A DNA stretch of 64,000 nt from Rhexocercosporidium sp. MPI-PUGE-AT-0058 (Eukaryota; Ascomycota; Leotiomycetes; Helotiales). The notes below the pieces were generated by a model that was not told the DNA's origin, made no database searches, and saw only the letters and a program-made list of their open reading frames with translations. The translations under genes and the position numbers were made by a program. Below, in pieces: positions 29,518-40,592 of this stretch. Position 1 is the first letter of the stretch. The number at the start of each line of letters is the position of its first letter. The stretch covers positions 372,001-436,000 of the forward strand of contig JAGTJL010000017.1 in assembly GCA_020746875.1 (NCBI GenBank). Reading direction: 5' to 3'.

Positions 29518-31791
29518 TTAGAAACTTTGCGGAATCGAGCCCATACTTGAGAGATTCCCCCACAGCTCCCAGTCGGCAAAGTCCATCTCAGGGAACGAAT
29601 AGATATCGAAATCTTGTTGGACTTCGGCAGTGAAATCCTCAGGTGTTATAGATAGAAACCTGAACCATCCTGAATGCAGTGCTCCTTGCATCCGTTCCAA
29701 GATCTGGTCGATGTCAGTGCTTGTAAGGGGTCCCGAAAATCGCTCTGACAGCTTTGTGAATGAAGCTAAAATATTAGGTTAGATAGCTGCACCAGTCCGT
29801 TCCAGGTCGCGATTGCTTACTAATGAGGAAGCGCGGTAAATTCCAAATGGTTGCAAACTGCTCGAGAAAAAGGAGAAGGAGATCTTTGTGACTTCGGAGT
29901 CTTGCCTGAAGCTCTGGTTCAGAGTTTGCCACATCCTGAGAATGCAAATGTATTATCATAAGGGCCTGCGAGATAATGAAGCAGACGGCTGGATCGACTG
30001 ATAGACACTGCTGGGCGTCCCATTCTCTGACAACTAACACCATATCTTCGCAATATTCGAGGGTTCTCCGCCAACAATCCAACCACTCCGACTCGTTTTC
30101 TTGCAGATGTACATGGAATAATAACAAGAAACGAGAAGCATGCAGGTGCAGGATAGAAATGAGCCGAGCGTGATGCTCAGTATTTGATTCATTAAGCAAG
30201 ACATCACGGGCCAAATTGAAATAGCGCGTAGGCAGAGACAGTCGAATGGCGGAGAGATCGTTTTTGAGAGCGTCAAAGCGCGATCGTAAGCGTTCAGAAG
30301 GGTTTTGCCTCCAGAGCCGAGAAAGCCTTGCAGCCCCCCTAAGCATAGTTGTCGTTACTATGTGTATATTGAAGTTGAAATCGCCACCGCGAGACGTGAT
30401 ATCCCTGCTCGTCTTCCAGAGCAGCTCTGTCTCAGCGGGCAGAAAGATTGGCCCCTCAGAGATGAATTGTCTGTCGGCTGTTTGGGAATTCTGTACTAGC
30501 CCCGTTTTGACACTGTCAAGCTCCACCACGAACGGTGTTACTGCTGTAATGTTGCAATATGAATCTAGGCAGTATATGCACCACCAAAGACTCCTCCATT
30601 CCTCAATTTCCTCATCGCTTATAGGATTAATATCGAATAGTGGACATTGATTTTGATTATCAAGCTGGTGCAGCCCACATTGATATGCCTTGCGCGTGAG
30701 CTGGCCAACTCTTAACCACGCATTTTGCCCCGGATATTGGTGGAATTCATAGAATGCGAGCAAGCATGCTTGTTGAAGTTTCCCAAGGGATACCAAGCTA
30801 TTTGAGATTTCTTCATCGGCGATTTTGGTCGACGCTACAAGAGATCGTAAACAATTCTCCAAGCTAGGGCTGGCCCAGACGGTTGTGAGCCCTTGAATTT
30901 TTGCAGAGATCCCAAGTATCGTAAGAAGTAGACTACGGCTAATGCACCCACGCTCGTATCGCTGTAGGAACGGGCGTCTCCGGAGCAAGGGTATTGATGG
31001 GTGAATGTATGTGAAGAAACTTTCGAGCCTGCTCGCACGCGAGTTCAGTTACAAAAACTTATCGTACTTAAGAGCTTGGTGGACTTTACATACAGTTGAA
31101 GTTCCTGGCCGGGTTGAAGTTGTGGATCTACTGGGCGTTGATTCCTTTCCTGGCAAGTCCTTGCTACGGCAGAATGAACAGAATGAGATACGGTCTCCCC
31201 TACAGTTGAGGATGACGCCATCGATTCGGTAAAGTTGCGTTGCGGGAATAATTCTTCAAATAAAGTGAAAGATTGTTGTGCTTCACTTGAGGTAACATCG
31301 GCTGATAATTGAGGCTCCCGTCGTGACGCTTCAGAGCGCACCTGATTAGCAAGCTACCGACAAATAGAATACCGCCGGCCACTGACCAGCGGTTGATTGA
31401 GAGGCAATGGCAGCCGATGTTTTTCGGCGTGAACCTTTAGCGGGCCCCGGTCTTCTTCTTGTAGAAGAGTAAACACAGGGCGTGTCTTCCTCAACACAGC
31501 GAGAGCATGCTGGCCTTCGTAGATTGCCTGTATTCTTTGTTAGAGGTGGGAAAGGGGTCTCGGTCGGGTTACGCTCGCGTACACTTGACTTTCTTCCTAA
31601 GGCATGTTAGCCAACCTATTATAATCTCGGGAGACATTCCGCAAAACCAACAGCATGCATCTGTCACAGACTCGACTGCTCGAAAGTTGGGGCTGTGGTT
31701 GTTGTGTGATGGGCGGATTGATCGGGTGAATGGCCCACTGCGCGTCGCTAGAGACTGGCGGAGGCCCCTTGGAAAATTTGAGATTCGACAT
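29518..31791 (-). CDS. Zn2Cys6 transcription factor with Fungal_trans domain (661 aa)
   Basis: Six exons: 31791-31652, 31596-31583 (14 nt), 31527-31387, 31328-31094, 31028-29821 and 29765-29518. Introns are 55, 55, 58, 65 and 55 nt, all in phase. Most have CTAAC-type branch sites; the first has a weak GTTGGT donor. The splicing is needed to build the zinc cluster: CDRC | MLKKVKC | NLRRPACSRCVEEDTPC, giving Cys 42, 45, 52, 59, 62 and 69 with perfect family spacing. The middle-homology domain (Fungal_trans) follows, with FFTYIHPSIPLLRRRPFL, YQCGLHQLD, EEWRSLWWCIYCLD and SLPTRYFNL. The C-terminus is acidic and aromatic (DIYSFPEMDFADWELW), a likely activation region. The acceptor at 31329 (AAG) is the least certain junction. 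It is tail-to-tail with the bZIP gene, 136 bp apart. Confidence 0.9.
31583..31596 (-). other. 14-nt micro-exon inside the zinc cluster
   Basis: It encodes only the KKVK core between the second and third cysteine-bearing exons (1 + 12 + 1 nt). It is bounded by TTAG and a GTACGC donor. Skipping it would shift the frame and destroy the DNA-binding domain. Confidence 0.75.
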
Positions 31792-32024
31792 CCGGAACGT
31801 TTGACCCCTAAACTCTGATGCAACATGCACCGCGCAATGGGACTTCGCGGTCAAAAAGGAATGCCGCGCTGTTTAGTCCGTTGGGGAGTTGATCATCTTT
31901 GAGGGGGGCAAGGTGGTCCGTGCCACAAGCGGCGCGGGGAAGGAATGAATGGCTCGGGTTTCAAGAGGATCGATCGTAAATCCTTTGATTAACTTACAGC
32001 GCGAATGTCGGAATGGAGGGGCGC

Positions 32025-32267
32025 TCACGTGAAAACAATCTTATTCTTCACAATCCCAATCTTCGAAACCTCTACCTCTACGACGTCACCATTGGCAAGG
32101 AAAGTTCTGGGCTTCATAAAGGCTCCAACTCCTGCGCATGTACCCGTCATGACAGCTGTTCCTGCTGGGATGGTAGTTCCTATTTTCTCATTAACCATCG
32201 ACTCATCGGTAATTACTTGATGAAATATGGATATCTCGAAGGATAAGGCTGCCAAATATCTGGGCAC
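32025..32267 (-). pseudogene. C-terminal fragment of a fumarylacetoacetate hydrolase (FAH) family gene
   Basis: Reading down to the stop at 32025-32027, the frame shows IPAGTAVMTGTCAGVGAFMK, then FLANGDVVEVEVSKIGIVKN and a final IVFT. This is the end of the FAH fold (enzymes that cleave or isomerise acyl-pyruvate-type compounds). The family's TGTPAGVG loop here reads TGTCAGVG. The metal-binding residues are upstream and missing: before about 32230 the match fails and the sequence runs into the decayed block. The scrap marks the left edge of that block. Confidence 0.8.
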
Positions 32268-32454
32268 ACAGTAGGAGCGGAGCGTTCAGGATACGACCCG
32301 CCTGCTGTCGGGTAAGAAGGCCATTGACCTAACCGAGCCAGTATGGCCCTCGAGCGTTTACGCGCTACTCCCGTGGTCGCGACCTAGAGATTCATTTTAG
32401 GTTCGTTATTAGAGTGCAGATAGTAGGGGGTAAGGTGCTAGGACTTCAACAGAG

Positions 32455-32645
32455 GTTAGCACAATTAGTCTAGGACACATTACGTGTTAAGACAGTTATA
32501 CTGGCACATTATCCGTGCCAGCACAAACGGGCCAGCCCTCCAGTGAGCCAGCCTTAATATAAGACTAGCCCGTTCGTGTTGACACGGATAATGTGCTAAT
32601 ATAACTGTCCTGACACGTAATATATCCTAAACCAACTGTGCTAAC
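32455..32645. repeat. Large imperfect inverted repeat (foldback, about 190 bp)
   Basis: The left arm begins GTTAGCACAATTAGTCTAGG and the right arm, inverted, GTTAGCACAGTTGGTTTAGG. The arms run about 80 bp each and differ mostly by transitions. The inner ends are ACGGGCCA / ACGGGCTA around a loop of about 30 bp. It looks like a foldback-type MITE, but no clear target duplication was found. Confidence 0.85.
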
Positions 32646-33143
32646 TAATATTATAAGCTAGCACACTAACTGTTCTAGCCCTTATATCCTAGCCTTCGCA
32701 AGTGCTATACTATAAACTCGTCGTTATACTTATTTTCATAATAAAGCAATAATCAATTTTTTTCCCTTTAAGCTAAATACTTAACATTAAATCCCCAATT
32801 TCCATATCTAAGCCCTTTCTTTTCTAAATATAGCGGATAATATGGACCTCTACTCCTAGGTGCAAATACTAACTTCCATCGTTACAAGAGTAAACACTAC
32901 AACACAATCTATCTCACAACAGTTTTCTTTTACAAGCATATATAATATCTATTTTAATTAATTTAATTAAGTGTCTCTATTCAAGGCATCGGAATAAGAA
33001 TTAAACGAACGGCGTAATAACAAGAACTAAAAAACATGTCACAGTTCTAGACTCTCATTTATTCGTGACGAGCTCTATTCTACCTATCTCCCGGGGAAAG
33101 CTCCCTCTCAGGCATCTTATTAAATACGGACACTATAAGCTAA
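32646..33143. other. AT-rich decayed stretch
   Basis: No coding frame. A short block of normal composition at 33020-33120 (CTCCCGGGGAAAGCTCCCTC) has no match I can name. Confidence 0.4.
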
Positions 33144-35540
33144 TGTAGTATAGAAGTGGATCAAAGCACTGCGAGTAATTTGAGTTAAATTAAAGTAATT
33201 AATCGTTATTTTAAAAGCTTAAAGAATTAGGAGAAAATAATTATTCTCCTGAAGGCAATTTATAATAGCAGAACCTAATTAAATTACGTATAATATTAAG
33301 AAAGCAGCTGCCCGTGCTTATATAACACATTCTCTAAGCAATTAATAATAATAAGCCACTGTTATTATAATTAGCTATATTAAGCGAGAGCAAATAATAA
33401 AAAAGAATCAGGCAAATAAATTCACTTATATATAATAATTAAGTAAATAACTTAATTATATAAACTAATAATTTTCCTACTAAACTTAAACTTATAAACA
33501 CTCGATAATATACAAATCGACTACTCTCGATCTACTATTTAATTAATTAATTAGCTACTCTTTTCGATATTATAAGTATCTTTAAGCACTCCGCCAGAAT
33601 TATTATAAAAGAACGACGATTTACTCGCCAGAATAAAGTAAGTAGCTCGATTTTCGATTTATTAGTTTCAATTTATTAATCGGAGATCGACTAATTAAAA
33701 TTAATTAATTAAAAATTATTTAATTAAATAATAATTACTGACTTATAATAAGTTAAAGCTATTATTATTAATAAAAAGAAAGTCGTCGCTAAGGCACGAT
33801 TATCGGCTGCTCCCGTCCCCGCCCCCGCTTTTCGCCGTGCCGCTGCTACTCCCCGGGCTTTAAAGCAGCTAATAAGTGCTTATATAATAATTTATTTAAA
33901 TTATATTAATAACGCTTTTTAAATAAAAAATAATAGTTAATATTATAATATTATTAAAAAAAGTACTCGCTACTTCGCTTGCTCGTCCGGCTATAAGTGC
34001 GTAATTACTTCTATTATTACTTAAGCTCCTTTCTTTATATATCGTAATACGTTAAAGAATAAAGCTAATAAAAAAGTAAATCGATGTAGCTGCTTCTTTC
34101 TCGCCTTTTTAATTTATTATTAATTTTTCTAAAAGCTAAAGCAATTAAGAATCCCGGTCCGTGCCACTTTTAAGGGTAGTAATATTAATAAAACTACTGC
34201 TGCTGCTGGCGCTGCTATTAGTTTTAATAATAAAGTCGCTTCAGGAGCTGCTAATAAATTTAAAATAATAATAAATATAATAATAATAAAAAAAACGGTA
34301 AATTATTCGCTTTATTTCCAGAAAATCAAACTAATTTAATTAATGTTTTAAAAAATAAAAAACTTTTAGTTGCTTTTACAGCTTATACTTATATTATTAA
34401 AAAGAAGAATACTGCCGCTACGAGTATTCTTTTTATTAAAAAAAGTAACGAAAAAGTAATTAATTATCTTATTATTACTACTACTACTGAAACTGCTCGC
34501 GCTGCTGCTATTACTAAAGCTGTTACCGGAGCTACTCGCGCTTATAAACCGAGTCCTAATATTCTCGCTTTTTAAATTATATTTACTCGTAGAATTATTC
34601 TTATTCTTAAGTAAAAAGCTTAAGCTACTCGCGTTAAAAAGCTAATTAATATAATAATTAATACTTTAAGTAAGCTAATTCGAGAGATTCTAAGCTTTTT
34701 ACTTTTAAATAAATAAACTATTTTCTTATTTTTTAAAACTTAAAAACCTTTTATTCTTTAAGTATTCCCTTATATTTTAAAAACTAAAGCTTGCGTTTGC
34801 TTTTAAATTAAAGAATCGTTAAAAATAATTAATTCTTTAAAATACAGTAATTTATATCCTCGAGCTCAATTAATTTTTAATAAAATAAAATTATAAATAA
34901 AAATTTATAAAAGAGAATTTTATAAAAAAATATATAATATTATAAATAAAGCTTTTTAATTAAAAAATAAGCTTATTATATAATTATTTTACGAATAAAT
35001 AAAAGATAAAGAATATATATAAAAATTGCTTTAAAGCGAGTTTCTTAAAGAGGTTGTTTTAGTTAAGCACGAATATTTACTAAGTTAATAAAAGTAATAA
35101 ATATTTCAAATTTCTGCCGAAAGAAGTTTTTAATAAGTCCGTTAGTTAATATATAACTTATAAGAAGATATTCTATTATAATAAATTTTTTTAAACTCTT
35201 AGCGCAAGTAATCGCTAAAAAATGAGTACCGAAAAGATAACGAATTATTTAATTAATTACAGCCAGGTGCTTTCGGAAAAGATTAATCAAAAAGTAAGAA
35301 AGCCTTAAAGCAGTAAAAGCGACGTTTGCGCGTAATATAATTATAATATAAAGCATTAATTTAACCTTTTCTTAAAACTCTTTAATTTGAGCTAAAATAG
35401 CCTATTCTTAATTCTTCAGTAGCTAGACGTAAAATAATAATATATTTAAGTAATTTCTATTTATTAATTCAAATCGAAGAATAACTTTCTGAATATAAGT
35501 ATCGTATATTAAAGAAATAGTCTTCGCTAATCGATTTTTA
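33144..35540 (-). mobile_element. Ty1/copia fragment: LTR plus 3' part, RIP-decayed
   Basis: An LTR (33144-33329) is followed by sequence homologous to 40593-43165, the 3' portion of the copia element below. It includes the end of RNase H (GLIKNFFRQKFE on -, near 35100-35160) but lacks an internal block of about 350 bp. The homology ends near 35540, so the rest of the element is missing. Confidence 0.8.
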
Positions 35541-36190
35541 ATAATATAAATATAAGATTATATTAAGCATATTACCGTATTCGGTATAAAGCATACCTTT
35601 CCATAACTCAACTACTTTTGCATAAAGCTCCAGCTGTTACGATTCCCTAAGCCTCGTATTCTAACCGAGCGAGCTCGGTATCGCTCGTAGCATTGCCTTA
35701 GCATGACAACCATGGCGCTAGGCCTAATCGGGAAAAGCTAGGGAGACCCTTTATGTATTTATATTAAAGCTCCCTCTTATAAAGAGCTTTTTTTCTCTCT
35801 TTGTCTTTTCTTTTTAATTTTAAGCGTAACTTTAAGTTTAAATATAAAGTTATTTTTTATATTATATTAACTTTTAGCCAGCCGTAATATAAAAAAAGAC
35901 TAATAATCCCTTCACTATAAAGCGTTATATTTTATTAAGTCTTACGCGTCGCGTCTTTTTACCCTTAAAATAAGTTAACAATAAACCTTAATACTTTAAA
36001 TTATTTAATAAATAAGTGCTTCTTTGCCTTAATAATAAATTGCCTTAAAAAAAGCTAAAAAACCTCTTACCGTTAACTTACTTTATGCAACTTAACGCGC
36101 GCTATTCGACTTCGAACTTCGACTTTAACTTATATTTAATTAATAAATCGATCAACAACTTTAAATACTTATTTACCTCGTGTTACCACC
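35541..36190. other. Decayed region between two retroelements
   Basis: A GC-normal island at 35640-35760 (e.g. CGAGCTCGGTATCGCTCGTA) sits in otherwise AT-rich DNA. It may be a scrap of another LTR, but no partner was found. No coding frame. Confidence 0.35.
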
Positions 36191-36508
36191 TGTCAGGAGT
36201 GGAATCTAGTATAAGGAAGGTCGGGGGTTTTACGGAAGGTTTACAAGCTTAACACAGATTATATATTAATATCTTTATTTATTTACTTTAGAGGAGAGTA
36301 GGGAGGATTAAAAAGGCTAGAAATTAATTTAAATTATAATTAATATACCTTAAACGTTTTAAATAATAATTCCTTATTATTTAAACTTTATATTTTAATC
36401 TCTTTATTTATATAAAGATAATATATTACTTATTTAAAGTCTTTACAAAACAATTATAATAGCTAAAAATAAGAAAAAGACAGCTTTAGCGGTAAAAAGG
36501 ACATTACG
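36191..36508 (+). repeat. Gypsy 5' LTR
   Basis: Begins TGTCAGGAGTGGAATCTAGT and ends about GGACATTACG. It aligns along its length with 39921-40239; the differences are mostly transitions. Confidence 0.75.
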
Positions 36509-37982
36509 ATTACCTTTACTTTATTTTATTAATTAATTATTAAATACCTTTTAAAATAACCTTAAAAATAATTTACTTACGCGTAGCGAGTAATTCTAGC
36601 GCTTTAATAAAGGTTTAAAAGATTTTATAAATAATTACGAAAGGGGCTTAAATACTAAGGAAGTTATTAAAGCTAAGCGATAATAAATCTTAAAAATTTA
36701 AATATAAATTAAATAAAAGAATTTTTTTTTAAAAACCGAATTAAAGAGTTAAAAAAAGTAATATAAGAGCGAGAGGACTTAAAAAAAGAGTTAGTAAATA
36801 TAATATAAAGAAAATAAAAAAAAAGTAAAAGATATATAAATAAAAAAAAGCGTCGACGCGTAAATACGGCCGGGGACCGCTATTATAATAAACTTATAAA
36901 ACCTCTTTAAAAATAACTTCGACATACGCTTAATACTATATTAATAAATCCTAAAAATATAAGAGCTTTTAATATATAAAGGCAAAAACGCTAAAAAAGC
37001 TTAGTCTTTTATTTAAGGTATTAAGCGAAAGTTTTATTAAAATAAAAGAATAATATATATTATAAATAAAGACAAAATTAATAAGTATATTTTTACTTTT
37101 AACGAAAAGGTAAAACAAAAGTAAACTGGGTTTAAATTAAGAGCTAAAATAAACTCATTTATTTAAAAAGGGTTTAAATAATAAATATTAAACTTAATTA
37201 TAGACTTTAGAAATCGAGAGCTTACGGTGCTTAATCAGTATAAAAACGCTTAATAGCGCGAGAATAAGTCGGTTAATAATTTTATGTTTTTTTTTAATAA
37301 TTTAAAATAATAATTAAAAATTAAAAACAATATAATAAGACGACAGACTTTTTACGTTAAATTAAAGTTTAAGTTAAAAAGAGAAATTATTAAACTTAAC
37401 ATTATTAAAATTATTAAAACTTATAAAGAGTTAATATTTTTAACTTATTATATTAAAAATGTTAATAAAGTAAATAATTAAAATAAACCCTAAAAGGACA
37501 TCGATAAGGCTTTAAAGAAGGATAACGATTACCTTTATAATAATAAACCTTTTTATATTTCCTTTTTAAACTTAAATCGAAGGCGAGACGAGTTTAATAA
37601 TATAAATCGAACCTTTATTAATATTAAGTCGGGAGTAGAAAAATTAAATAATAAAGAATACTATTATTATAAAAAGCTAAGTCACTTAATAATAAAATAT
37701 TTAAAAGTTACGTATTATAATTATTAAAAAAAAGAATATATTTCTTTAAATTATATAAAGTTACGACAGACGGAAAACGGACTAGTTTAATCTTAATCTT
37801 TTTATTATTAATAAAATTAAGCGAAAAAGAAAAACGGCAGAAGATTATAATATTAATAAAGATTTAGACTTAAAACGGAAAGGTGCGGATTAAACGAGCA
37901 CTTTTTAATAATAATATTAAAGGCAATTGTGTTTCTTAAGCGCTTATAATTAAATATAAATAAAAGCTTATAATTAATTAAA

Positions 37983-38167
37983 TGTGGTGTAGAAGTGGAT
38001 CAAAGCACTGTGAGCAGTTGTAATTGAATTGAAGTCATTAATTGTTATTCTAAAAAGCTCCAAGAATCAGGGGAAGACAGTTGTTCTCCTGAAGGCGGTC
38101 TACAGTAGCAGAACCTAATTAGGTCACGTGTAGTACCAAGAGAGCAGCTGCCCGTGCCTATACGACA
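37983..38167. mobile_element. Solo LTR of the copia family, little decayed
   Basis: 185 bp from TGTGGTGTAGAAG to CCTATACGACA, with a perfect 5-bp duplication TTAAA at 37978-37982 and 38168-38172. It matches the LTRs at 33144, 40409 and 48178, but keeps GGTCACGTG and CCAAGAGAGCAGCTG where the copies at 33144 and 40409 have A/T changes. It lies inside the gypsy element. Confidence 0.92.
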
Positions 38168-38285
38168 TTAAATTAATTTAATTATAATTAAAAAAAAGAA
38201 GTTATTACTTACGGAACTTATTTCTTATAATTATATATTATTAATAGTAAAGGCATTATAAAAGAGTATCTGTAGTTATATATTG

Positions 38286-38474
38286 TGTCGGACAGATGTG
38301 GAGCAGGCTTTTAGTGGCTTAAGAGCTCTACGATCAACGTAGAAAGCAAGGGTTCAAAAGATTTATTAAAGTAAGCGTTACCCTCTGTAAGAGAGGACTG
38401 TGACCTAAGTATATATACACGTGAGTGCTTACAAGAGCATATACATAACCAGTAGACTGCGCTAAGGCGCGACA
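38286..38474. mobile_element. Second solo LTR, different family, undecayed
   Basis: 189 bp from TGTCGGACAGATGTGGAG to AAGGCGCGACA, flanked by a perfect TATTG duplication (38281-38285 and 38475-38479). Base composition is normal. No other copy was seen in the window. Confidence 0.9.
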
Positions 38475-38879
38475 TATTGCCTATAACTTTGAGATTTTAA
38501 GAGTTACTTTTATTTTAAGATTTCTTTAACTTAAAGAAGTTGACTTTATTATTAGCTTTCGATCGAAGACTTAGCGGTTTTCTTTTAAAAAGAATTAAAT
38601 TAATATTATTTTTATTAAAAAGTTTACAAAAAAACTCAAAAGGATTAAGTATATTACGTCGTATTTAACGTTAAAATTATTAAAAATGCCGAATTACCTC
38701 CGAAATATATCGATTATTAAGAAATCTTTAACGAAATAAATATTAAGACGTTATTTAAATATTATTTAATAAAGTATTAAATCGACCTCGAACCTAATAA
38801 GGAATTATTATAAGGACTTATTTACTTACTTTTTAAGTTAAAATTAATAATACTTTAGGAATACTTTAAAGTAAGTTTA

Positions 38880-39910
38880 AAAAAGGATTAAATCTAAAGG
38901 TTTATTAGCCTTATAAAAGCGCTTATTTTATTTATACTTAAAAAGGGCGGAGGACTACGATTATGTGTCGATTATAAAAGACTTAATATTATTACGGTAA
39001 AAAATCGGACCCCTTTATTTTTAATTAATAAAACCCTCGATCGGTTAAGACGCGCTAAAGTGTTTATAAAGCTAGACTTAAAGGATGTATATCACCGACT
39101 TCGAATTAAGTAAGGCAATAAATAAAAGACGGTATTTCAGACTTAATATAAATACTTTAAGTATTACGTGCTTTTTTTTAAACTCTTAAATACTTTAACA
39201 ATATTTTAAGCTTATATTAATTAAGCTTTAATTAAGTTAATAAACGTTACTTATATAATTTACTTAAATAATATTCTTATCTTCTTTAAGAGCATCGAAA
39301 ACTATATAAAAGCTATTTAAGAAGTCTTTAAAAGGCTTTATATTTATAAATTTTATATTAACCTTAAGAAATACGTATTTAATATTAATATTATAGAGTT
39401 TTTAAGGTTTATAATAGGCTTAATAAGTATTTAAATAAACTCCTCCTGAGTCGAGAACATTTAAAAATACCCTTTATTTAAGTCGTAGCGAAATATATAA
39501 GTATTTTTAAGGTTTATTAACTTTTACCGCCGCTTTATTTATAATTATATAAAAGTTACTTAATTTATTATTAATTTATTAAAAAGAATATAAAAAATAA
39601 AAAAGACGGAACCTTTTCGGTTCTTTTGCAGAGTTATTACGGCATTCTTAATCTTACGAGAAAGATTTTCTTAGGCTTTAATCCTTTATTACTTCGATTT
39701 TAAACTAAAGATTTAAATAAAAACAAATGCTTCGAAGTTCGCTATTAATGGAATTTTGTCTTAGCTCTTCAGAAAGAGTGCGGAGGCTCGATGGCACCTT
39801 ATCGTATTTTACTCGAAGAAGCTCTTTTTTATTGAATAATGATATAAAGTTTATAACGGGGAGTTAATAATAATAATATATATATATTTAAGTAATAAAA
39901 TTAATACTTC
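38880..39910 (+). pseudogene. Gypsy reverse transcriptase / RNase H remnant
   Basis: RT blocks in order: [40 protein letters not shown], the active-site motif now reading YLNNILIFF instead of YxDD, INLKKYVFN and FLRFIIGLISI. RNase H scraps follow near 39740-39830. Numerous TAG/TAA codons replace Trp and Gln. Both catalytic Asp of the YxDD box read as Asn (G-to-A), so it is doubly dead. Confidence 0.82.
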
Positions 39911-39920
39911 TGGGGCGTTT

Positions 39921-40239
39921 TGTCAGAAGTGGAATCTAATATAAAAAGGGTCGGGAGTTTTACGAAAGGTTTGCAGGCTTAATATAAATCACGTGTTAAT
40001 ATTTTTATTTATTTACTTTAAAAGAAAATAAAAAGGATTTAAAAGGCTAGAAATTAGTTTAAATTATAATTAATATATTTTAAACGTTTTAAATAATAAT
40101 TCCTTATTATTTAAATCTTATATTTTAATTTCTTTATTTATATAGAAATAATTTGTTACTTATTCAAAGCTTTTACGAAAACAATTATAATAGTTAAAAA
40201 TAAGAAAAAGACAGCTTTAGCGGTAAAGAAGACATTACA
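39921..40239 (+). repeat. Gypsy second LTR copy (with leader sequence after it)
   Basis: Begins TGTCAGAAGTGGAATCTAAT and ends about GACATTACA. The following 170 bp also match the leader after the 5' LTR, so this is either a second element's 5' end or the LTR is longer than I propose. Confidence 0.7.
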
Positions 40240-40408
40240 CTTACCCTTATTTTACTCTATTAATTAACTATTAAATACCCTTTAAATTAACCTTAAAAAT
40301 AATTTACTTACGCATAATAAGTAATTCTAGCGCTTTAACGGAGGTTTAAAAAGTCTTATAAATAACGACGAAAGAGGCTTAAATATTAAAGAAGCTATTA
40401 AAGCTAAA

Positions 40409-40592
40409 TGTGGTATAAAAGTAAATTAAAGCACTGTGAGCAGTTATTATTAAATTGAAGTTATTAATTGTTATTTTAAAAGCTTTAAGTATTAGGAGAA
40501 AACAGTTATTCTCTTAAAAGCGGTCTACAGTAGTAGAACCTAATTAAGTCACGTGCAGTGCTAAGAGAGCAGCTGCCCGTGCTTATACGACA
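40409..40592 (-). repeat. Copia LTR (3' end of element)
   Basis: From TGTGGTATAAAAG to TTATACGACA, 184 bp. It shares AGAGAGCAGCTGCCCGTGC with the other three copies. Confidence 0.85.

Larger units (their letters stand above)
36191..40408 (+). mobile_element. Ty3/gypsy retrotransposon, RIP-decayed
   Basis: Direct repeats starting TGTCAG(G/A)AGTGGAATCTA lie at 36191 and 39921. They are about 318 bp if they end at CATTAC(G/A), but homology continues about 170 bp further at both (to about 36686 and 40408). Between them are an eroded gag-like region and reverse transcriptase remnants. Two solo LTRs have inserted into it. The right copy is cut off by the copia LTR at 40409. Confidence 0.82.

Noticed and set aside
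14334..31791. A secondary-metabolite gene cluster built from the P450, ABC transporter and regulators
   Set aside because: No polyketide synthase, NRPS, terpene cyclase or other backbone gene is present, and 7 kb of pseudogenes and transposons separate the P450 from the pump.
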